Position numbers and translations under genes: made by a program. This document shows positions 27,145-36,537 of a stretch of 64,000 nt of DNA, in pieces (positions within the stretch are counted from its first letter, which is position 1; every line of letters starts with the position of its first letter). The notes beneath the pieces are model-generated. The model was not told where the DNA came from and made no database searches. It saw nothing but the letters and a program-made list of their open reading frames with translations. This DNA is from Pseudomonas azadiae (GTDB lineage Bacteria > Pseudomonadota > Gammaproteobacteria > Pseudomonadales > Pseudomonadaceae). The DNA lies in NCBI RefSeq assembly GCF_019145355.1, contig NZ_JAHSTY010000001.1:1054001-1118000 (forward strand), given 5' to 3'.

Positions 27145-27693
27145 TCAACGTTTGGACGCTATCGCCTGTTCCACCGCCTTGATCAGGTCCGGGCTGTCCG
27201 GCTTGGTCAAGCTGGAAAAGTCGGCAATCACCTTGCCCTGCCGATCCACTACATACTTGTAGAAATTCCACTTCGGCGCGTTGCTCTGCTGCGCCAATAC
27301 CTTGAACAGGTGCACCGCATCCGGCCCCTTGACCTTCTGGGGCTCGGTCATGGTGAAGGTCACGCCGTAATTGACGTAACACACCTTGGCAGTCTCTTCG
27401 CCCGTCTTGGCTTCCTGCTTGAAGTCATCGGACGGCACGCCAATCACTTCCAGCCCTTCGTCCTTGTAGCGTTGATACAAGGTTTCAAGGCCTTTGAATT
27501 GCGGGGCGAAACCGCAAAAGCTGGCGGTATTGACGATGACCAGGGGCTTGCCGGCAAAGCGCTGGCACAGGTCGATGGATTCCTTGGCACGCAGCTTGGG
27601 CAATTGCCCTTCCAGCAACGGCGGGCAACCGGCGGCCATTGCGGCACTCGCAACGGCCATGAGGACGGGTACAGCGAGCCAACGCATCGGCAT
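27145..27693 (-). CDS. Periplasmic glutathione-peroxidase-like protein
   Basis: 182 residues with a Sec signal peptide (~1-21, ending AAMAAG), so probably periplasmic, unlike typical GPx. The peroxidatic cysteine is Cys60 in [17 protein letters not shown], and [12 protein letters not shown] supplies the Trp/Asn block. The usual NQF motif of the second conserved loop reads [10 protein letters not shown], so the tetrad glutamine is replaced. It probably acts as a thiol peroxidase with altered chemistry. Start ATG 27693 follows AAGGACATAACC. Confidence 0.87.
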   Translation of the reverse strand: MPMRWLAVPVLMAVASAAMAAGCPPLLEGQLPKLRAKESIDLCQRFAGKPLVIVNTASFCGFAPQFKGLETLYQRYKDEGLEVIGVPSDDFKQEAKTGEETAKVCYVNYGVTFTMTEPQKVKGPDAVHLFKVLAQQSNAPKWNFYKYVVDRQGKVIADFSSLTKPDSPDLIKAVEQAIASKR

Positions 27694-27726
27694 GGTTATG
27701 TCCTTGTCAGTGTTCAGGCTACGAAC

Positions 27727-27846
27727 TTAACAGATCGACATACCCAGTTGCATCAACGCCAGCCCGCCGTGTTGCCAGCCCAGCCAGCCCAGCAGAAGCA
27801 AACCCAGCCCCGCCAGGAGTATCACACCGCGTATCGCTATGCTCAT
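27727..27846 (-). CDS. 39-residue single-span membrane peptide
   Basis: ATG 27844-27846 overlaps the stop of the MFS gene as ATGA, with TAA at 27727-27729. The product starts MSIAIRGVILLAGLGLLLLG and ends WQHGGLALMQLGMSIC; most of it is one hydrophobic helix. The four-base overlap and hydrophobicity argue for a real, translationally coupled gene. Possible small partner of the transporter. Function unknown. Confidence 0.55.
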   Translation of the reverse strand: MSIAIRGVILLAGLGLLLLGWLGWQHGGLALMQLGMSIC

Positions 27847-29051
27847 GCCGCCTCCATCTGCGCTTGCAATCGTGCCACTGGCCGCTCGCGCACCGGCCAG
27901 TTCAGGGCGGCGGCGAGCAGGCTCAACAGAATCGCCACCTGCCAGATCAAATCGTAGTTGCCGGTCCGATCATAGACCACTCCGCCCAGCCAGCCACCCA
28001 GGAACGAACCGATCTGGTGAAACAGGAACACGATCCCACCGAGCATCGAGAGGTTTCGCACACCAAACAGCGTCGCGACGGTGCCGTTGGTCAGCGGTAC
28101 GGTGGACAGCCACAAAAAGCCCATGGCCATGCCGAACAGGTAGGCCGTGACTTCGGTGACCGGCGCCCACAGGAACAGCACGATCACTACTGCCCGCAGC
28201 ACGTACAAACCGGTCAGCAAGCGCGGCTTGGACATACGCCCACCGAGCCAGCCGGCGGTGTAGGTGCCGAAGATATTGAACAAGCCGATCAGCGCCAGCA
28301 CCGTGGTGCCGGTGGTGGCCGGCAGGTGCTGATCCACCAGATAGGCCGGCAGGTGCACGCCGATAAACACCACTTGGAAACCACAGACAAAAAAGCCGAA
28401 GGCCAACAGCCAGAAACCGGAGTGGGAGCAGGCTTCCTTCAACGCTTCACGCAAGCTTTGCTGACCGACCATTGCCGGCAACGGCCGGTCCTTGAGCATG
28501 GCGACCAGCGGCAGGATCAACGCCACCATCAGGCCCAGCGCGAGCAGCGCGGCCGACCAGCCCAGCCAACTGATCAACCCCAGTGTGCCCGGCACCATCG
28601 CAAACTGACCGAAGGAGCCGGCGGCACTCGCGATGCCCATCGCCATGCTGCGTTTTTCCGGCGCAACGGCACGGCCGACCACGCCCAGGATCACCGAGAA
28701 CGAAGTGCCGGACAGACCAATCCCGATCAGCAAGCCCGCACTGAGGGACAGCGTCAACGCCGAATCGGACATACCCATCAACACCAGGCCCACCGCGTAC
28801 AGGACGCCGCCGACAAATACTGTTTTGGTGGCACCAAAACGGTCGGCCAAGGCGCCGGTGAACGGCTGCGCCAGGCCCCAGATCAGGTTCTGCAAGGCGA
28901 TGGCGAAGGCGAAAGTTTCACGGCCCCAGCCGAACTCGCTGCTCATCGGCGCCAGGAACAGGCCGAAACCATGCCGCACGCCCAACGACAGTGCCAGGAT
29001 CAGCGCACTTCCTAAAAGAATCCAGCCACTGGTGCGCCACATCGAGGTCAT
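27843..29051 (-). CDS. MFS transporter
   Basis: 402 residues, 12 predicted membrane helices, with the MFS loop 2-3 signature GALADRFGATKTVFVGG. N-terminal GVRHGFGLFLAPMSSEFGWGRETFAFAIALQNLIWG resembles the oxalate/formate-antiporter-like branch. Second gene of a marR-mfs-small peptide unit; a palindromic operator CGGGTATATACCCG lies 17 bases before its start. Substrate not predictable; regulation by the linked MarR protein is likely. Confidence 0.92.
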   Translation of the reverse strand: MTSMWRTSGWILLGSALILALSLGVRHGFGLFLAPMSSEFGWGRETFAFAIALQNLIWGLAQPFTGALADRFGATKTVFVGGVLYAVGLVLMGMSDSALTLSLSAGLLIGIGLSGTSFSVILGVVGRAVAPEKRSMAMGIASAAGSFGQFAMVPGTLGLISWLGWSAALLALGLMVALILPLVAMLKDRPLPAMVGQQSLREALKEACSHSGFWLLAFGFFVCGFQVVFIGVHLPAYLVDQHLPATTGTTVLALIGLFNIFGTYTAGWLGGRMSKPRLLTGLYVLRAVVIVLFLWAPVTEVTAYLFGMAMGFLWLSTVPLTNGTVATLFGVRNLSMLGGIVFLFHQIGSFLGGWLGGVVYDRTGNYDLIWQVAILLSLLAAALNWPVRERPVARLQAQMEAA

Positions 29052-29067
29052 TTCTTATTCTCCGCTG

Positions 29068-29081
29068 CGGGTATATACCCG
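29068..29081. promoter_or_regulatory. MarR operator between marR and MFS genes
   Basis: CGGGTATATACCCG is a perfect 14-base palindrome. A close copy (GGTGTATATACCCG) occurs just before the linked marR start at 29513-29526, so both promoters probably answer to the same regulator. Confidence 0.65.
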
Positions 29082-29103
29082 TTTGTAGGCGACAAACCCG
29101 CGT

Positions 29104-29508
29104 TCAGGCGAGTTCGTCCAGCAAGGCCAACAGGGTTTCGCGTTTTTGCGCGCCGAGTCGATCGATCAATTTCCGCTGTGCCGCTTCCCAGGCGGGTAAT
29201 GCCGCAGCGAGTCGTGCTTCACCCTCCCCGGTCAACATCACCAGGCGATTGCGCAGGTCATCGCCCTCCACCAACCGCACCAGCCCCTCGCCTTCCAGCA
29301 CCCGCAGGTTGCGACCCAAGGTGCTGCGGTCCAAGCCCATGGCGTCGGCCAGGCTGGAAATGCTCGGCTGGTCAAGTCGCTGCAGGTTGCACAGCAAAGA
29401 ATACTGGGCGACGTTGATCCCGAAGCCATCGAGGGCGCCGTCGTAGTGCCTGCTGACGCCACGGGCGGCACGTCGCAGGTTGGTGCACAAACATTGGGAG
29501 GCAAGCAT
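29104..29508 (-). CDS. MarR-family regulator of the adjacent MFS gene
   Basis: 134 residues with winged helix INVAQYSLLCNLQRLDQPSISSLADAMGLDRSTLGRNLRVLEGEGLVR. The N-terminus has closely spaced cysteines (Cys6, Cys8 in SQCLCTNLRR) plus one in the recognition-domain helix (LLCNL), which could sense oxidants or electrophiles. It precedes the MFS gene by 52 bases, and matching operators lie before both genes, which supports autorepression and control of the transporter. Confidence 0.9.
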   Translation of the reverse strand: MLASQCLCTNLRRAARGVSRHYDGALDGFGINVAQYSLLCNLQRLDQPSISSLADAMGLDRSTLGRNLRVLEGEGLVRLVEGDDLRNRLVMLTGEGEARLAAALPAWEAAQRKLIDRLGAQKRETLLALLDELA

Positions 29509-29512
29509 GGAA

Positions 29513-29526
29513 GGTGTATATACCCG
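29513..29526. promoter_or_regulatory. MarR operator before its own gene
   Basis: GGTGTATATACCCG, 10 of 14 bases matching the perfect palindrome at 29068-29081 half for half, located 5 bases before the marR ATG where bound protein would block initiation. Confidence 0.6.
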
Positions 29527-29550
29527 CGATTAAGGAAATGCAAGAAAGTG

Positions 29551-30279
29551 TTACAGCGCCAGCGCGACCAGAACCGCCATTTCGAGCAACTCCAGCAGCG
29601 CCCCAGCGGTGTCGCCCGTCGTGCCGCCCAGGCGCTTGATCATCAGCCGGCGCAGCGCCACAAAACAGAGGGCAGCGAACAATACGGCCAGCCCGCCGTT
29701 GAAACCGCCGATCAACATGCAGGCCAGGCCACTGAGGATCAGTACCTGTTGGCCGACGATCCTGGGTAAATGATCCGACAACGCTTGGCCCAATCCGCCG
29801 ACACGCACATAGCGCGTGGTGAGAAACAGCGCGAGCATCGAGGCGCGCCCTATCAGCGGCGCCAGGATCAGTGCAGCGCCGTTGTGTTGCTCGATCAAGG
29901 CCACCAGCGCGGTGAATTTAAGCAGCAACACCAACCCGAGCGTGACCACGGCAATCGGTCCACTGCGCGGGTCTTTCATGATCGTGAGGGTACGCTCGCG
30001 GTCACCGAAGCCGCCGAGCCAGGCATCGGCGCTGTCCGCCAGGCCGTCCAGGTGCAGGCCGCCGCTGAGCAGCACCCAGGCCGTCAGCAGCAGCGCGGCG
30101 TGCAGCAACAGCGGTGCGCCCATCAAAGCCGTATTCAAGGCCCACAACAACAGGCCGAACAACAAGCCGACCACGGGATAAAACAACAGGGAGCGTCCCA
30201 ACTCCTGGGGTTGCGGCATGCTCGGCAGCCGAATCGGCAGGCTGCTGAGAAATTGCACGGCGATCCAGAACGGCAGCAT
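29551..30279 (-). CDS. cobS: Adenosylcobinamide-GDP ribazoletransferase (cobalamin synthase)
   Basis: Joins alpha-ribazole to adenosylcobinamide-GDP, the last assembly step of coenzyme B12. 242-residue inner-membrane protein with several hydrophobic helices; the family acidic motif GLHLDGLADSADAWLGG and the following DPRSGPIAV are present. ATG 30279 lies two bases after the cobC stop. Known as cobV in P. aeruginosa naming. Last gene of the cob operon. Confidence 0.94.
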   Translation of the reverse strand: MLPFWIAVQFLSSLPIRLPSMPQPQELGRSLLFYPVVGLLFGLLLWALNTALMGAPLLLHAALLLTAWVLLSGGLHLDGLADSADAWLGGFGDRERTLTIMKDPRSGPIAVVTLGLVLLLKFTALVALIEQHNGAALILAPLIGRASMLALFLTTRYVRVGGLGQALSDHLPRIVGQQVLILSGLACMLIGGFNGGLAVLFAALCFVALRRLMIKRLGGTTGDTAGALLELLEMAVLVALAL

Positions 30280-30281
30280 GC

Positions 30282-30857
30282 TTACACCGCTTCCTTGAGG
30301 ACGCCGCCCGCGCAAACGTGCAGGCCGAATAACCCACCGTGAACGACCTCGACATTCAACAGTTGCTCCCGAGGCAAGCCGCGCGCCTGCGCCAGCAGAA
30401 GCCGCATCACGCCGCCATGACTGATCAGCAACACACGCTCACCGGCATGGGCTCGATGCAAGCGTGCGATTGCGCCGAGCACCCGCTGGGAAAACTCAGC
30501 GACAGGCTCGCCCTGGGGCGGCGTAAAAGCGTAGGGATCGGCCCAGAACAGACCCAGCCCTTGCGCGTCGGTCTCCATCAAGGCCGCCGCACTCTGCCCT
30601 TCCCAAGCGCCGAAGTGCAGCTCTTGCAGGTCTTTTTCCAACGTCACCGGCAGGTTCAGCCGCGCGCCCAATTCCTCGGCAAACCGTGCGCACCGTTGCA
30701 GCGGCGAACTAACCAGGCGGTCCCACGGCCTCTGCTGCTCCACCGCCGCGCGCATCTGCGCCCAGCCGTTGGCGGTAAGGGCATCGTCCAGACTGCCGCG
30801 CAAGCCGCCGCCCAGCTCGGTTTCGCCGTGGCGCAGCAGGTCCAGGCGCAAGGTCAT
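30282..30857 (-). CDS. cobC: Alpha-ribazole phosphatase (histidine phosphatase)
   Basis: 191 residues, phosphoglycerate-mutase-like. The catalytic RHG motif is at residues 9-11 ([12 protein letters not shown]), with the second His in [12 protein letters not shown] and Glu in HFGAWEGQ. Predicted to dephosphorylate alpha-ribazole-5'-phosphate or adenosylcobalamin phosphate. Its ATG overlaps the cobT stop by four bases. Placement in the cob operon supports the role over a generic phosphatase. Confidence 0.9.
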   Translation of the reverse strand: MTLRLDLLRHGETELGGGLRGSLDDALTANGWAQMRAAVEQQRPWDRLVSSPLQRCARFAEELGARLNLPVTLEKDLQELHFGAWEGQSAAALMETDAQGLGLFWADPYAFTPPQGEPVAEFSQRVLGAIARLHRAHAGERVLLISHGGVMRLLLAQARGLPREQLLNVEVVHGGLFGLHVCAGGVLKEAV

Positions 30858-31909
30858 GCCGGGCGGTCCGCCACGGCGGCTTCGGCGAAGGTTGCCATCT
30901 GCCCGTGCAGCGCACAGGCCAGGCGCATCAACGGCACCGCCAACGCCGCGCCGCTGCCTTCGCCCAGGCGCAAGCCCAGTTGCAGTAGCGGCTGCGCGTC
31001 AAGGCTTTGCAGCACATGATGATGGCCAGGCTCGGCACCGCGATGGCCGAACACCAGCCACTCACGGCAGGCCGGGTTCAAGCGCGTAGCGACCAGCGCC
31101 GCGACGCTGCAGATAAACCCGTCCACCAGCACCACCATGCCGTCCTGGGCGCACGCCAGGTACGCACCCACCAGCGCAGCAATCTCAAAGCCGCCGAGAT
31201 TGAACAAGGTGTGCAACGCATCACCGCGCTGGCCGGCATGCAAGGCCAATGCACGCTCGATCACCGCCACCTTGCGGCTGACGCCCTGAGCGTCCAGACC
31301 GGTGCCTGGCCCCGTGAGGTCACTGACCCGGCAATCGAGCAACGCACAGGCCAGCGCGCTGGCGGCGGTGGTGTTGCCGATGCCCATCTCGCCGCCGATA
31401 AACAGCTGAGCCCCCGCTGCCAGCGCGCGCCGCGCACTGTCGCGACCGGCCTGCAGAGCGAGTTGCCCCTGGGCCTCGGTCATTGCCGGGCCGTTGACGA
31501 AGTTGGCGGTGCCCGCGCCGATATTCAGGTGACGCACACCGGGCAGGTTCAGGGCTGGCGTCACCGTGCCCAGGTCGACCACTTCCAGCGGTGCATCCAA
31601 CTGCCGCGCCAATACGCTGATGGCCGCGCCGCCGGTGACAAAGTTGTGCAGCATCTGCCCGGTGACTGCCTGGGGAAACGCAGACACGCCTTCGGCAACC
31701 ACGCCATGGTCACCGGCGAAGATGGCGATCCACAGCTGATCCACCGACGGCTTGACCTGGCCCTGCAGGCCGGCCAATTGCACCGCCAGCGCTTCCAATT
31801 GGCCAAGGGAACCGGCCGGCTTGGTCAATTGCTGCTGGCGCGCCAGGGCTTCTTCGTACGTTTGAGCGTCAAGCGCCTTACAAGGGTTGAGCCACCAGCT
31901 GTCCGTCAT
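30854..31909 (-). CDS. cobT: Nicotinate-nucleotide-dimethylbenzimidazole phosphoribosyltransferase
   Basis: Makes alpha-ribazole-5'-phosphate from 5,6-dimethylbenzimidazole and nicotinate mononucleotide. 351 residues from ATG 31909. Family blocks: [46 protein letters not shown] and the C-terminal [11 protein letters not shown] that contains the catalytic glutamate. Called cobU in P. aeruginosa. Uses the product of bluB in the same operon. Confidence 0.96.
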   Translation of the reverse strand: MTDSWWLNPCKALDAQTYEEALARQQQLTKPAGSLGQLEALAVQLAGLQGQVKPSVDQLWIAIFAGDHGVVAEGVSAFPQAVTGQMLHNFVTGGAAISVLARQLDAPLEVVDLGTVTPALNLPGVRHLNIGAGTANFVNGPAMTEAQGQLALQAGRDSARRALAAGAQLFIGGEMGIGNTTAASALACALLDCRVSDLTGPGTGLDAQGVSRKVAVIERALALHAGQRGDALHTLFNLGGFEIAALVGAYLACAQDGMVVLVDGFICSVAALVATRLNPACREWLVFGHRGAEPGHHHVLQSLDAQPLLQLGLRLGEGSGAALAVPLMRLACALHGQMATFAEAAVADRPA

Positions 31910-32427
31910 AACGCAGTACCTTTCAAAGTCAGGGGCAGGCCGGCAACGGTCAGGACCACACGCTGACACCGCTCGGCCAAGGCTTGATGCAGCCAACCGG
32001 CTTCATCCACATAGCGGCGCGTCAATTCGCCCATTGGCACCACGCCCAGGCCGGTCTCGTTGCTGACAAAAATGATTTCACCCGGCAACACAGCCAGGGT
32101 CTCCAACAGTTGGTCACGCTCGAACGCCAGGCGCGCGGGATCTTCGAGCATCAGCAGATTGGTCAGCCACAGGGTCAGGCAGTCCACCAGCAGGCACTGC
32201 CCGGGCGCCGCATTTTCACGCAGCACGCGCGCCAGTTCGATGGGCTCTTCGATCAGGCCCCAGTGGCTGGGGCGACGTTGGCGATGCACGGCGACACGTT
32301 CGTTCATCTCGCCGTCCAGCGCCTGGCTGGTGGCGATGTAAATGACCGGCAAGGCGCTGTCGCCGGCGAGCTTTTCGGCGAGACGGCTTTTGCCGGAACG
32401 GGCGCCGCCGAGGATTAGTTGCAGCAT
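31906..32427 (-). CDS. cobU: Adenosylcobinamide kinase/guanylyltransferase
   Basis: Bifunctional enzyme that phosphorylates adenosylcobinamide and adds GMP. 173 residues. P-loop GGARSGKS (7-14), substrate block [25 protein letters not shown] with the guanylylated His, and [11 protein letters not shown]. Called cobP in P. denitrificans/P. aeruginosa naming. Four-base overlap with cobT. Separated from cobQ upstream by a REP doublet. Confidence 0.95.
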   Translation of the reverse strand: MLQLILGGARSGKSRLAEKLAGDSALPVIYIATSQALDGEMNERVAVHRQRRPSHWGLIEEPIELARVLRENAAPGQCLLVDCLTLWLTNLLMLEDPARLAFERDQLLETLAVLPGEIIFVSNETGLGVVPMGELTRRYVDEAGWLHQALAERCQRVVLTVAGLPLTLKGTAL

Positions 32428-32460
32428 GGCGTCACACCTCTATTTACAACGCGGTCAAAT

Positions 32461-32545
32461 GTGGGAGCTGACTTGCCTGCGATGGCATCAACCGGTTGCT
32501 CCTGATACACCGAGCTGCCCGCATCGCAGGCAAGCCAGCTCCCAC
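32461..32545. repeat. REP doublet within the cob operon
   Basis: Inverted REPs (left arm GGAGCTGACTTGCCTGCGAT) fill the only sizeable gap in the operon, between cobQ and cobU. Such hairpins can lower distal expression or stabilise upstream mRNA. Confidence 0.88.
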
Positions 32546-32551
32546 ACACAG

Positions 32552-34003
32552 TCAAACCCCGCATAGCTTGCGCAACAATTCAGTGTCCAGATGGTTTTCC
32601 ACCAGATCCGCCAAGCGCTCGATATCCCGCTCGCGCAAGCCGTGATAATCCACGTTCTGCACGTCCTGCAACCCCGCCCAGCGCAGCAAGGCGCTGCACG
32701 CCGCCGGGGTTTCAAACAGGCCATGCAGATACGTCCCGAGAACTTGTCCGTCGTCACTCCGGGCGCCATCGCTGCGCCCGTCGTCCAGGCGCACCGCCGC
32801 ATTCGCCAAGGCCTCGCCGGACGTCACGCCCGCATGGATCTCATAACCACTGACCTCGGCATCCTCCAGCAACAGGCGCCCGCGCACATTGCGCAGCTGT
32901 TTCTCTTGCGCAAGTGTGGTACTGAACGCCAGCAACCCCAGGCCGTCGCTCGAGCCGGCCGGCCCTTCCAGGCCCAGCGGGTCGTGCACCTGCTCGCCGA
33001 GCATCTGCAGGCCGCCGCAGATGCCGAGCACTTTGCCGCCATAGCGCAGATGCCGTGACACAGCGACATCCCAGCCATTGGCGCGCAGATAGGCCAAGTC
33101 GTTGCGCACGCTTTTCGAGCCGGGAAGGATGATCAGGTCGGCAGCGGGGATCGGCTGGCCCGGCCCGATGAATTGCAGGTCCACCTGCGGATGCAGGCGC
33201 AGCGGGTCGAAATCCGTGTGATTGCTGATGCGCGGCAGCACCGGCACCACCACCTTGAGCACTTGGGCAGCCTTGTCGACCTGGCGTTTGTCGATGCCGT
33301 CTTCGGCTTCCAGATGCAGGTCCATCACGTAGGGCAACACACCCACCACGGGTTTGCCCGTACGCGCTTGCAGCCAATCCAGGCCCGGCTGCAGCAGGGC
33401 GATGTCACCGCGAAAACGGTTGATGATGAAACCTTTGACCCGCGCCTGCTCCGTCGGCGAAAGCAGCTCCAGGGTGCCGACCAGGTGGGCGAACACCCCG
33501 CCGCGATTGATATCGGCGATCAGCAATACCGGGCAATCCACCGCTTCGGCAAACCCCATGTTGGCGATGTCATTGGCGCGCAGGTTGATTTCCGCAGGCG
33601 ATCCCGCGCCTTCGACCATCACCACGCGGTAGGCTTGGCTCAACCGCGCATGGGAGGCCAGCACTGCTTGCATCGCGATGGCTTTGTAGTCGTGATAGGC
33701 CACCGCGTTCATGCTGGTCACGGCGCGGCCGTGGATGATCACTTGGGAGCCGGTGTCGCTGTTGGGTTTGAGCAGCACCGGGTTCATGTCGGTGTGCGGC
33801 GCCAGGTTGGCGGCCTGGGCCTGCACCGCCTGGGCGCGGCCGATTTCGCCCCCTTCGGCGGTCACCGCGCTGTTGAGCGCCATGTTTTGCGGCTTGAACG
33901 GCACGACCGCCACCCCCTGGCGTACCAGCCAGCGGCACAGCGCCGTCACCAACGTACTCTTGCCGGCGTCAGAGGTAGTGCCTTGCACCATCAGCGTAGT
34001 CAT
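32552..34003 (-). CDS. cobQ: Cobyric acid synthase
   Basis: Glutamine-dependent amidation of adenosylcobyrinic acid a,c-diamide at b, d, e and g. 483 residues. N-terminal ATPase domain starts [21 protein letters not shown]-terminal class I glutamine amidotransferase domain has the nucleophile in [15 protein letters not shown] and the His in [13 protein letters not shown] overlaps the cobD stop by four bases. Confidence 0.96.
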   Translation of the reverse strand: MTTLMVQGTTSDAGKSTLVTALCRWLVRQGVAVVPFKPQNMALNSAVTAEGGEIGRAQAVQAQAANLAPHTDMNPVLLKPNSDTGSQVIIHGRAVTSMNAVAYHDYKAIAMQAVLASHARLSQAYRVVMVEGAGSPAEINLRANDIANMGFAEAVDCPVLLIADINRGGVFAHLVGTLELLSPTEQARVKGFIINRFRGDIALLQPGLDWLQARTGKPVVGVLPYVMDLHLEAEDGIDKRQVDKAAQVLKVVVPVLPRISNHTDFDPLRLHPQVDLQFIGPGQPIPAADLIILPGSKSVRNDLAYLRANGWDVAVSRHLRYGGKVLGICGGLQMLGEQVHDPLGLEGPAGSSDGLGLLAFSTTLAQEKQLRNVRGRLLLEDAEVSGYEIHAGVTSGEALANAAVRLDDGRSDGARSDDGQVLGTYLHGLFETPAACSALLRWAGLQDVQNVDYHGLRERDIERLADLVENHLDTELLRKLCGV

Positions 34004-34989
34004 GTCGCGGCCTTGTAGGCGGCCAGGGCCTGGTCCAGGCGCAGCCAGTCGGCCTCGGTGCCGGGCAGGCCGAAACGCAGGCTGCTGTCATGCACGAAGA
34101 GGCGCAGCAGGATGCCGCGCTGGGCCATGAACGCGTGCATGCGCTCGGCGTGAGGCGTGATCAGCCACTGGAACAAGGCGCAGCCACCCTGGGGGTGGAA
34201 GCCGTGCCCCTCAAGCATGTCGAACAAGCGCTGGGCGGCCTCGGTGCACCGCGCGCGCTGCCGTGCATGCCCGGCGCTGTCGCGCAGGCATACCTGGCCC
34301 AGCACCCGCGTCGGCCCGCTGACCGCCCAAGGGCCGACCTGTTCGGCCAGCAACTTGAGCAGCTTGCGCTCGGCCAATACAAAGCCCAGCCGCACGCCGG
34401 CCAGGCCGAAGAACTTACCGAACGAGCGCAGCACAATCAGGCCGACCTGATGCGCCTGGCCCGCGAGGCTCAGTTCGGGCGTTACGTCCATGAACGCCTC
34501 GTCCACCACCAACCAACCGCCGCGCTGGGCCAGCCGGGCATGCCAGTCGAGCAAACGCTGGGGAGCCAGGCTCAGCCCCGTGGGATTGTTGGGGTTGACC
34601 ACCACCAGCACATCGAGCACATCGAGGAAGAAATCGACTTCCTGCTCTTGCACTTCGCGCACCACGTAACCGGCTCGGCGCCAGGCCTCGGCGTGCTCGG
34701 CATAACACGGCGAGAGTACGCCGACTTTGCCGGAGCGGCGCAGGCGTGGCAGCAACTGGATGGCCGCCTGTGAGCCTGGCACCGGCAATAGGTGCGCAGC
34801 GCCGTAATAGGCGCTGGCGGCCTGCTCCAGGCCGTCGTCGGTTTCCGGCAGACGCGCCCAGGCCCGCAGAGGAATCTCGGGGATCGGCCAGGGCCAGGGC
34901 GCGAGGCCGCTGGACAGGTCCAGCCACTCGGCCTCGGCTATCCCGTATTCAATCGCTGCCTTGCGCAGCCGGCCGCCGTGTTCAAGCAT
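34000..34989 (-). CDS. cobD: Threonine-phosphate decarboxylase
   Basis: PLP enzyme producing aminopropanol phosphate, the linker of the nucleotide loop. 329 residues, fold-type-I aminotransferase-like: [21 protein letters not shown] and [15 protein letters not shown] with the Schiff-base lysine. Named cobC in P. aeruginosa/P. denitrificans and cobD in Salmonella. Overlaps cbiB by eight bases upstream and cobQ by four downstream. Confidence 0.93.
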   Translation of the reverse strand: MLEHGGRLRKAAIEYGIAEAEWLDLSSGLAPWPWPIPEIPLRAWARLPETDDGLEQAASAYYGAAHLLPVPGSQAAIQLLPRLRRSGKVGVLSPCYAEHAEAWRRAGYVVREVQEQEVDFFLDVLDVLVVVNPNNPTGLSLAPQRLLDWHARLAQRGGWLVVDEAFMDVTPELSLAGQAHQVGLIVLRSFGKFFGLAGVRLGFVLAERKLLKLLAEQVGPWAVSGPTRVLGQVCLRDSAGHARQRARCTEAAQRLFDMLEGHGFHPQGGCALFQWLITPHAERMHAFMAQRGILLRLFVHDSSLRFGLPGTEADWLRLDQALAAYKAAT

Positions 34990-35890
34990 AGTATTGCGCT
35001 CCCACGCAGAGGATCAGCAGCCACAACCATACGCCGCGCTGCACCAGTTGCCAGCCCCGATCAATCGAATCGGCATCCGCCGCCGGGCCTTCGCCCAGTT
35101 GCGGGCGCTGGTGCACGTGGCCGTGATAGATCGCCGCGCCACCCAGCTCAACGCCCAGGGCGCCCGCACCGGCGGCCATCACCGGCCCCGCATTGGGGCT
35201 GTCCCAGGTCGGCCCCTGGGTGCGCCAGCAACGCAGCGCCAGGCGCGTCTTGCCCAGCACGGCGTACGTCAATGCCACCAGGCGCGCGGGAATATAGTTC
35301 AGCACATCGTCGATTTTTGCCGCCGCCCAACCGAAGCGCTCAAAGCGTTCATTGCGATAACCCCACATGGCGTCGAGGGTGTTGCTCAGGCGATACAGCA
35401 CCACGCCCGGCACGCCGGCGACCACAAACCAGAACAGCGCGGCGAACACCGCATCGCTGCCGTTTTCCAGCACCGACTCAGTGGCCGCGCGGGCGACTTC
35501 GGTGCGGTCCAGCTCACTGGTCTGGCGGCTGACCAGGTAGCTCACGCGTGTGCGCGCTTCTTCAAGGTCATCGCTGCGCAGGGCCTGGGCCACCGGGACG
35601 ACATGCTCGCCGAGGCTGCGCATGCCGAGGGCGAGGTACAACGCCAGGATCTCCAGGGCCCAGCCGATATACGGCGCCCACGACAACGCCGTGGCCAGCA
35701 GGGTCAGCGGCACCACGGCAATAAACCACGCGGTCACGCCATGGCTGCGCCAACCGCGGCCACCGCTGTTGAAACGTCGTTCGATGCGCCCGGCGAAATT
35801 GCCGAACGCCACCAGCGGATGCCAGCGCCTGGGCTCGCCCAGCAGCGCATCCAGCGCCACTGCAGCGACACACAGCAAGGCCACACTCAT
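34982..35890 (-). CDS. cbiB: Adenosylcobinamide-phosphate synthase CbiB
   Basis: Membrane enzyme attaching the aminopropanol linker to adenosylcobyric acid. 302 residues with several hydrophobic segments; start [30 protein letters not shown] is the diagnostic N-terminus, and [35 protein letters not shown] is the conserved central loop. ATG 35890 overlaps the bluB stop. Called cobD in P. aeruginosa. Confidence 0.94.
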   Translation of the reverse strand: MSVALLCVAAVALDALLGEPRRWHPLVAFGNFAGRIERRFNSGGRGWRSHGVTAWFIAVVPLTLLATALSWAPYIGWALEILALYLALGMRSLGEHVVPVAQALRSDDLEEARTRVSYLVSRQTSELDRTEVARAATESVLENGSDAVFAALFWFVVAGVPGVVLYRLSNTLDAMWGYRNERFERFGWAAAKIDDVLNYIPARLVALTYAVLGKTRLALRCWRTQGPTWDSPNAGPVMAAGAGALGVELGGAAIYHGHVHQRPQLGEGPAADADSIDRGWQLVQRGVWLWLLILCVGAQYYA

Positions 35891-36537
35891 TGACTCACTC
35901 CCCACACATTTTCATACAACATGTCACTCAGCGGCCGAGGCTCGGTCCAGCCTTCAAGCTGCAACATCGGTGCCGGATAAAACTCGGCCACCGGTCCCAG
36001 GCACAACACAGCCAGGGGTTTTGCGCCAGGCGGCAAACCCAGCAGGTCGGCGAGCGCCTGCGGCTCGAACAGCGAGACCCAGCCCATGCCCAGCCCTTCG
36101 ACGCGGGCCGCCAGCCACAGATTCTGGATGGCACAGGACAGCGAGGCCATGTCCATTTCCGGCAAGGTACGCCGCCCGAAAATGTGCCGCTCGCGATCGT
36201 CCATCAACGCAGCCACCAGCACTTCGGCGCAATCGTGGATGCCTTCGACCTTGAGCTTCATGAACGCATCGGAGCGCTCGCCCAGGGCTTCGGCGGTGCG
36301 GATGCGCTCTTCCTCCACCAGTTGCTGGATTTGCCCACGCAGGTGACGGTCACTGATGCGAATAAAGCGCCAGGGCTGCATCAAGCCAACACTGGGGGCC
36401 TGGTGCGCAGCCTGGAGCAGGCGGTGCAGTAACTCGGGGGCTACCGTGCCGCCGCTGAAGTGGCGCATGTCGCGGCGTTCGGCGATGGCGCGGTAAACGG
36501 CGTCGCGGTCGGCCTGGGGGAAGGCGTTGTCAGTCAT
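35887..36537 (-). CDS. bluB: 5,6-Dimethylbenzimidazole synthase BluB
   Basis: Flavin-destroying, oxygen-dependent enzyme that forms the lower ligand of B12 from FMNH2. 216 residues of the nitroreductase fold, with [38 protein letters not shown] at the N-terminus and the [20 protein letters not shown] block. ATG overlaps the cobB stop. The ~80 bases before it are a REP doublet, so its ribosome site lies in repeat DNA (AGGG next to the start). Presence implies aerobic de novo lower-ligand synthesis. Confidence 0.92.
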   Translation of the reverse strand: MTDNAFPQADRDAVYRAIAERRDMRHFSGGTVAPELLHRLLQAAHQAPSVGLMQPWRFIRISDRHLRGQIQQLVEEERIRTAEALGERSDAFMKLKVEGIHDCAEVLVAALMDDRERHIFGRRTLPEMDMASLSCAIQNLWLAARVEGLGMGWVSLFEPQALADLLGLPPGAKPLAVLCLGPVAEFYPAPMLQLEGWTEPRPLSDMLYENVWGVSQ

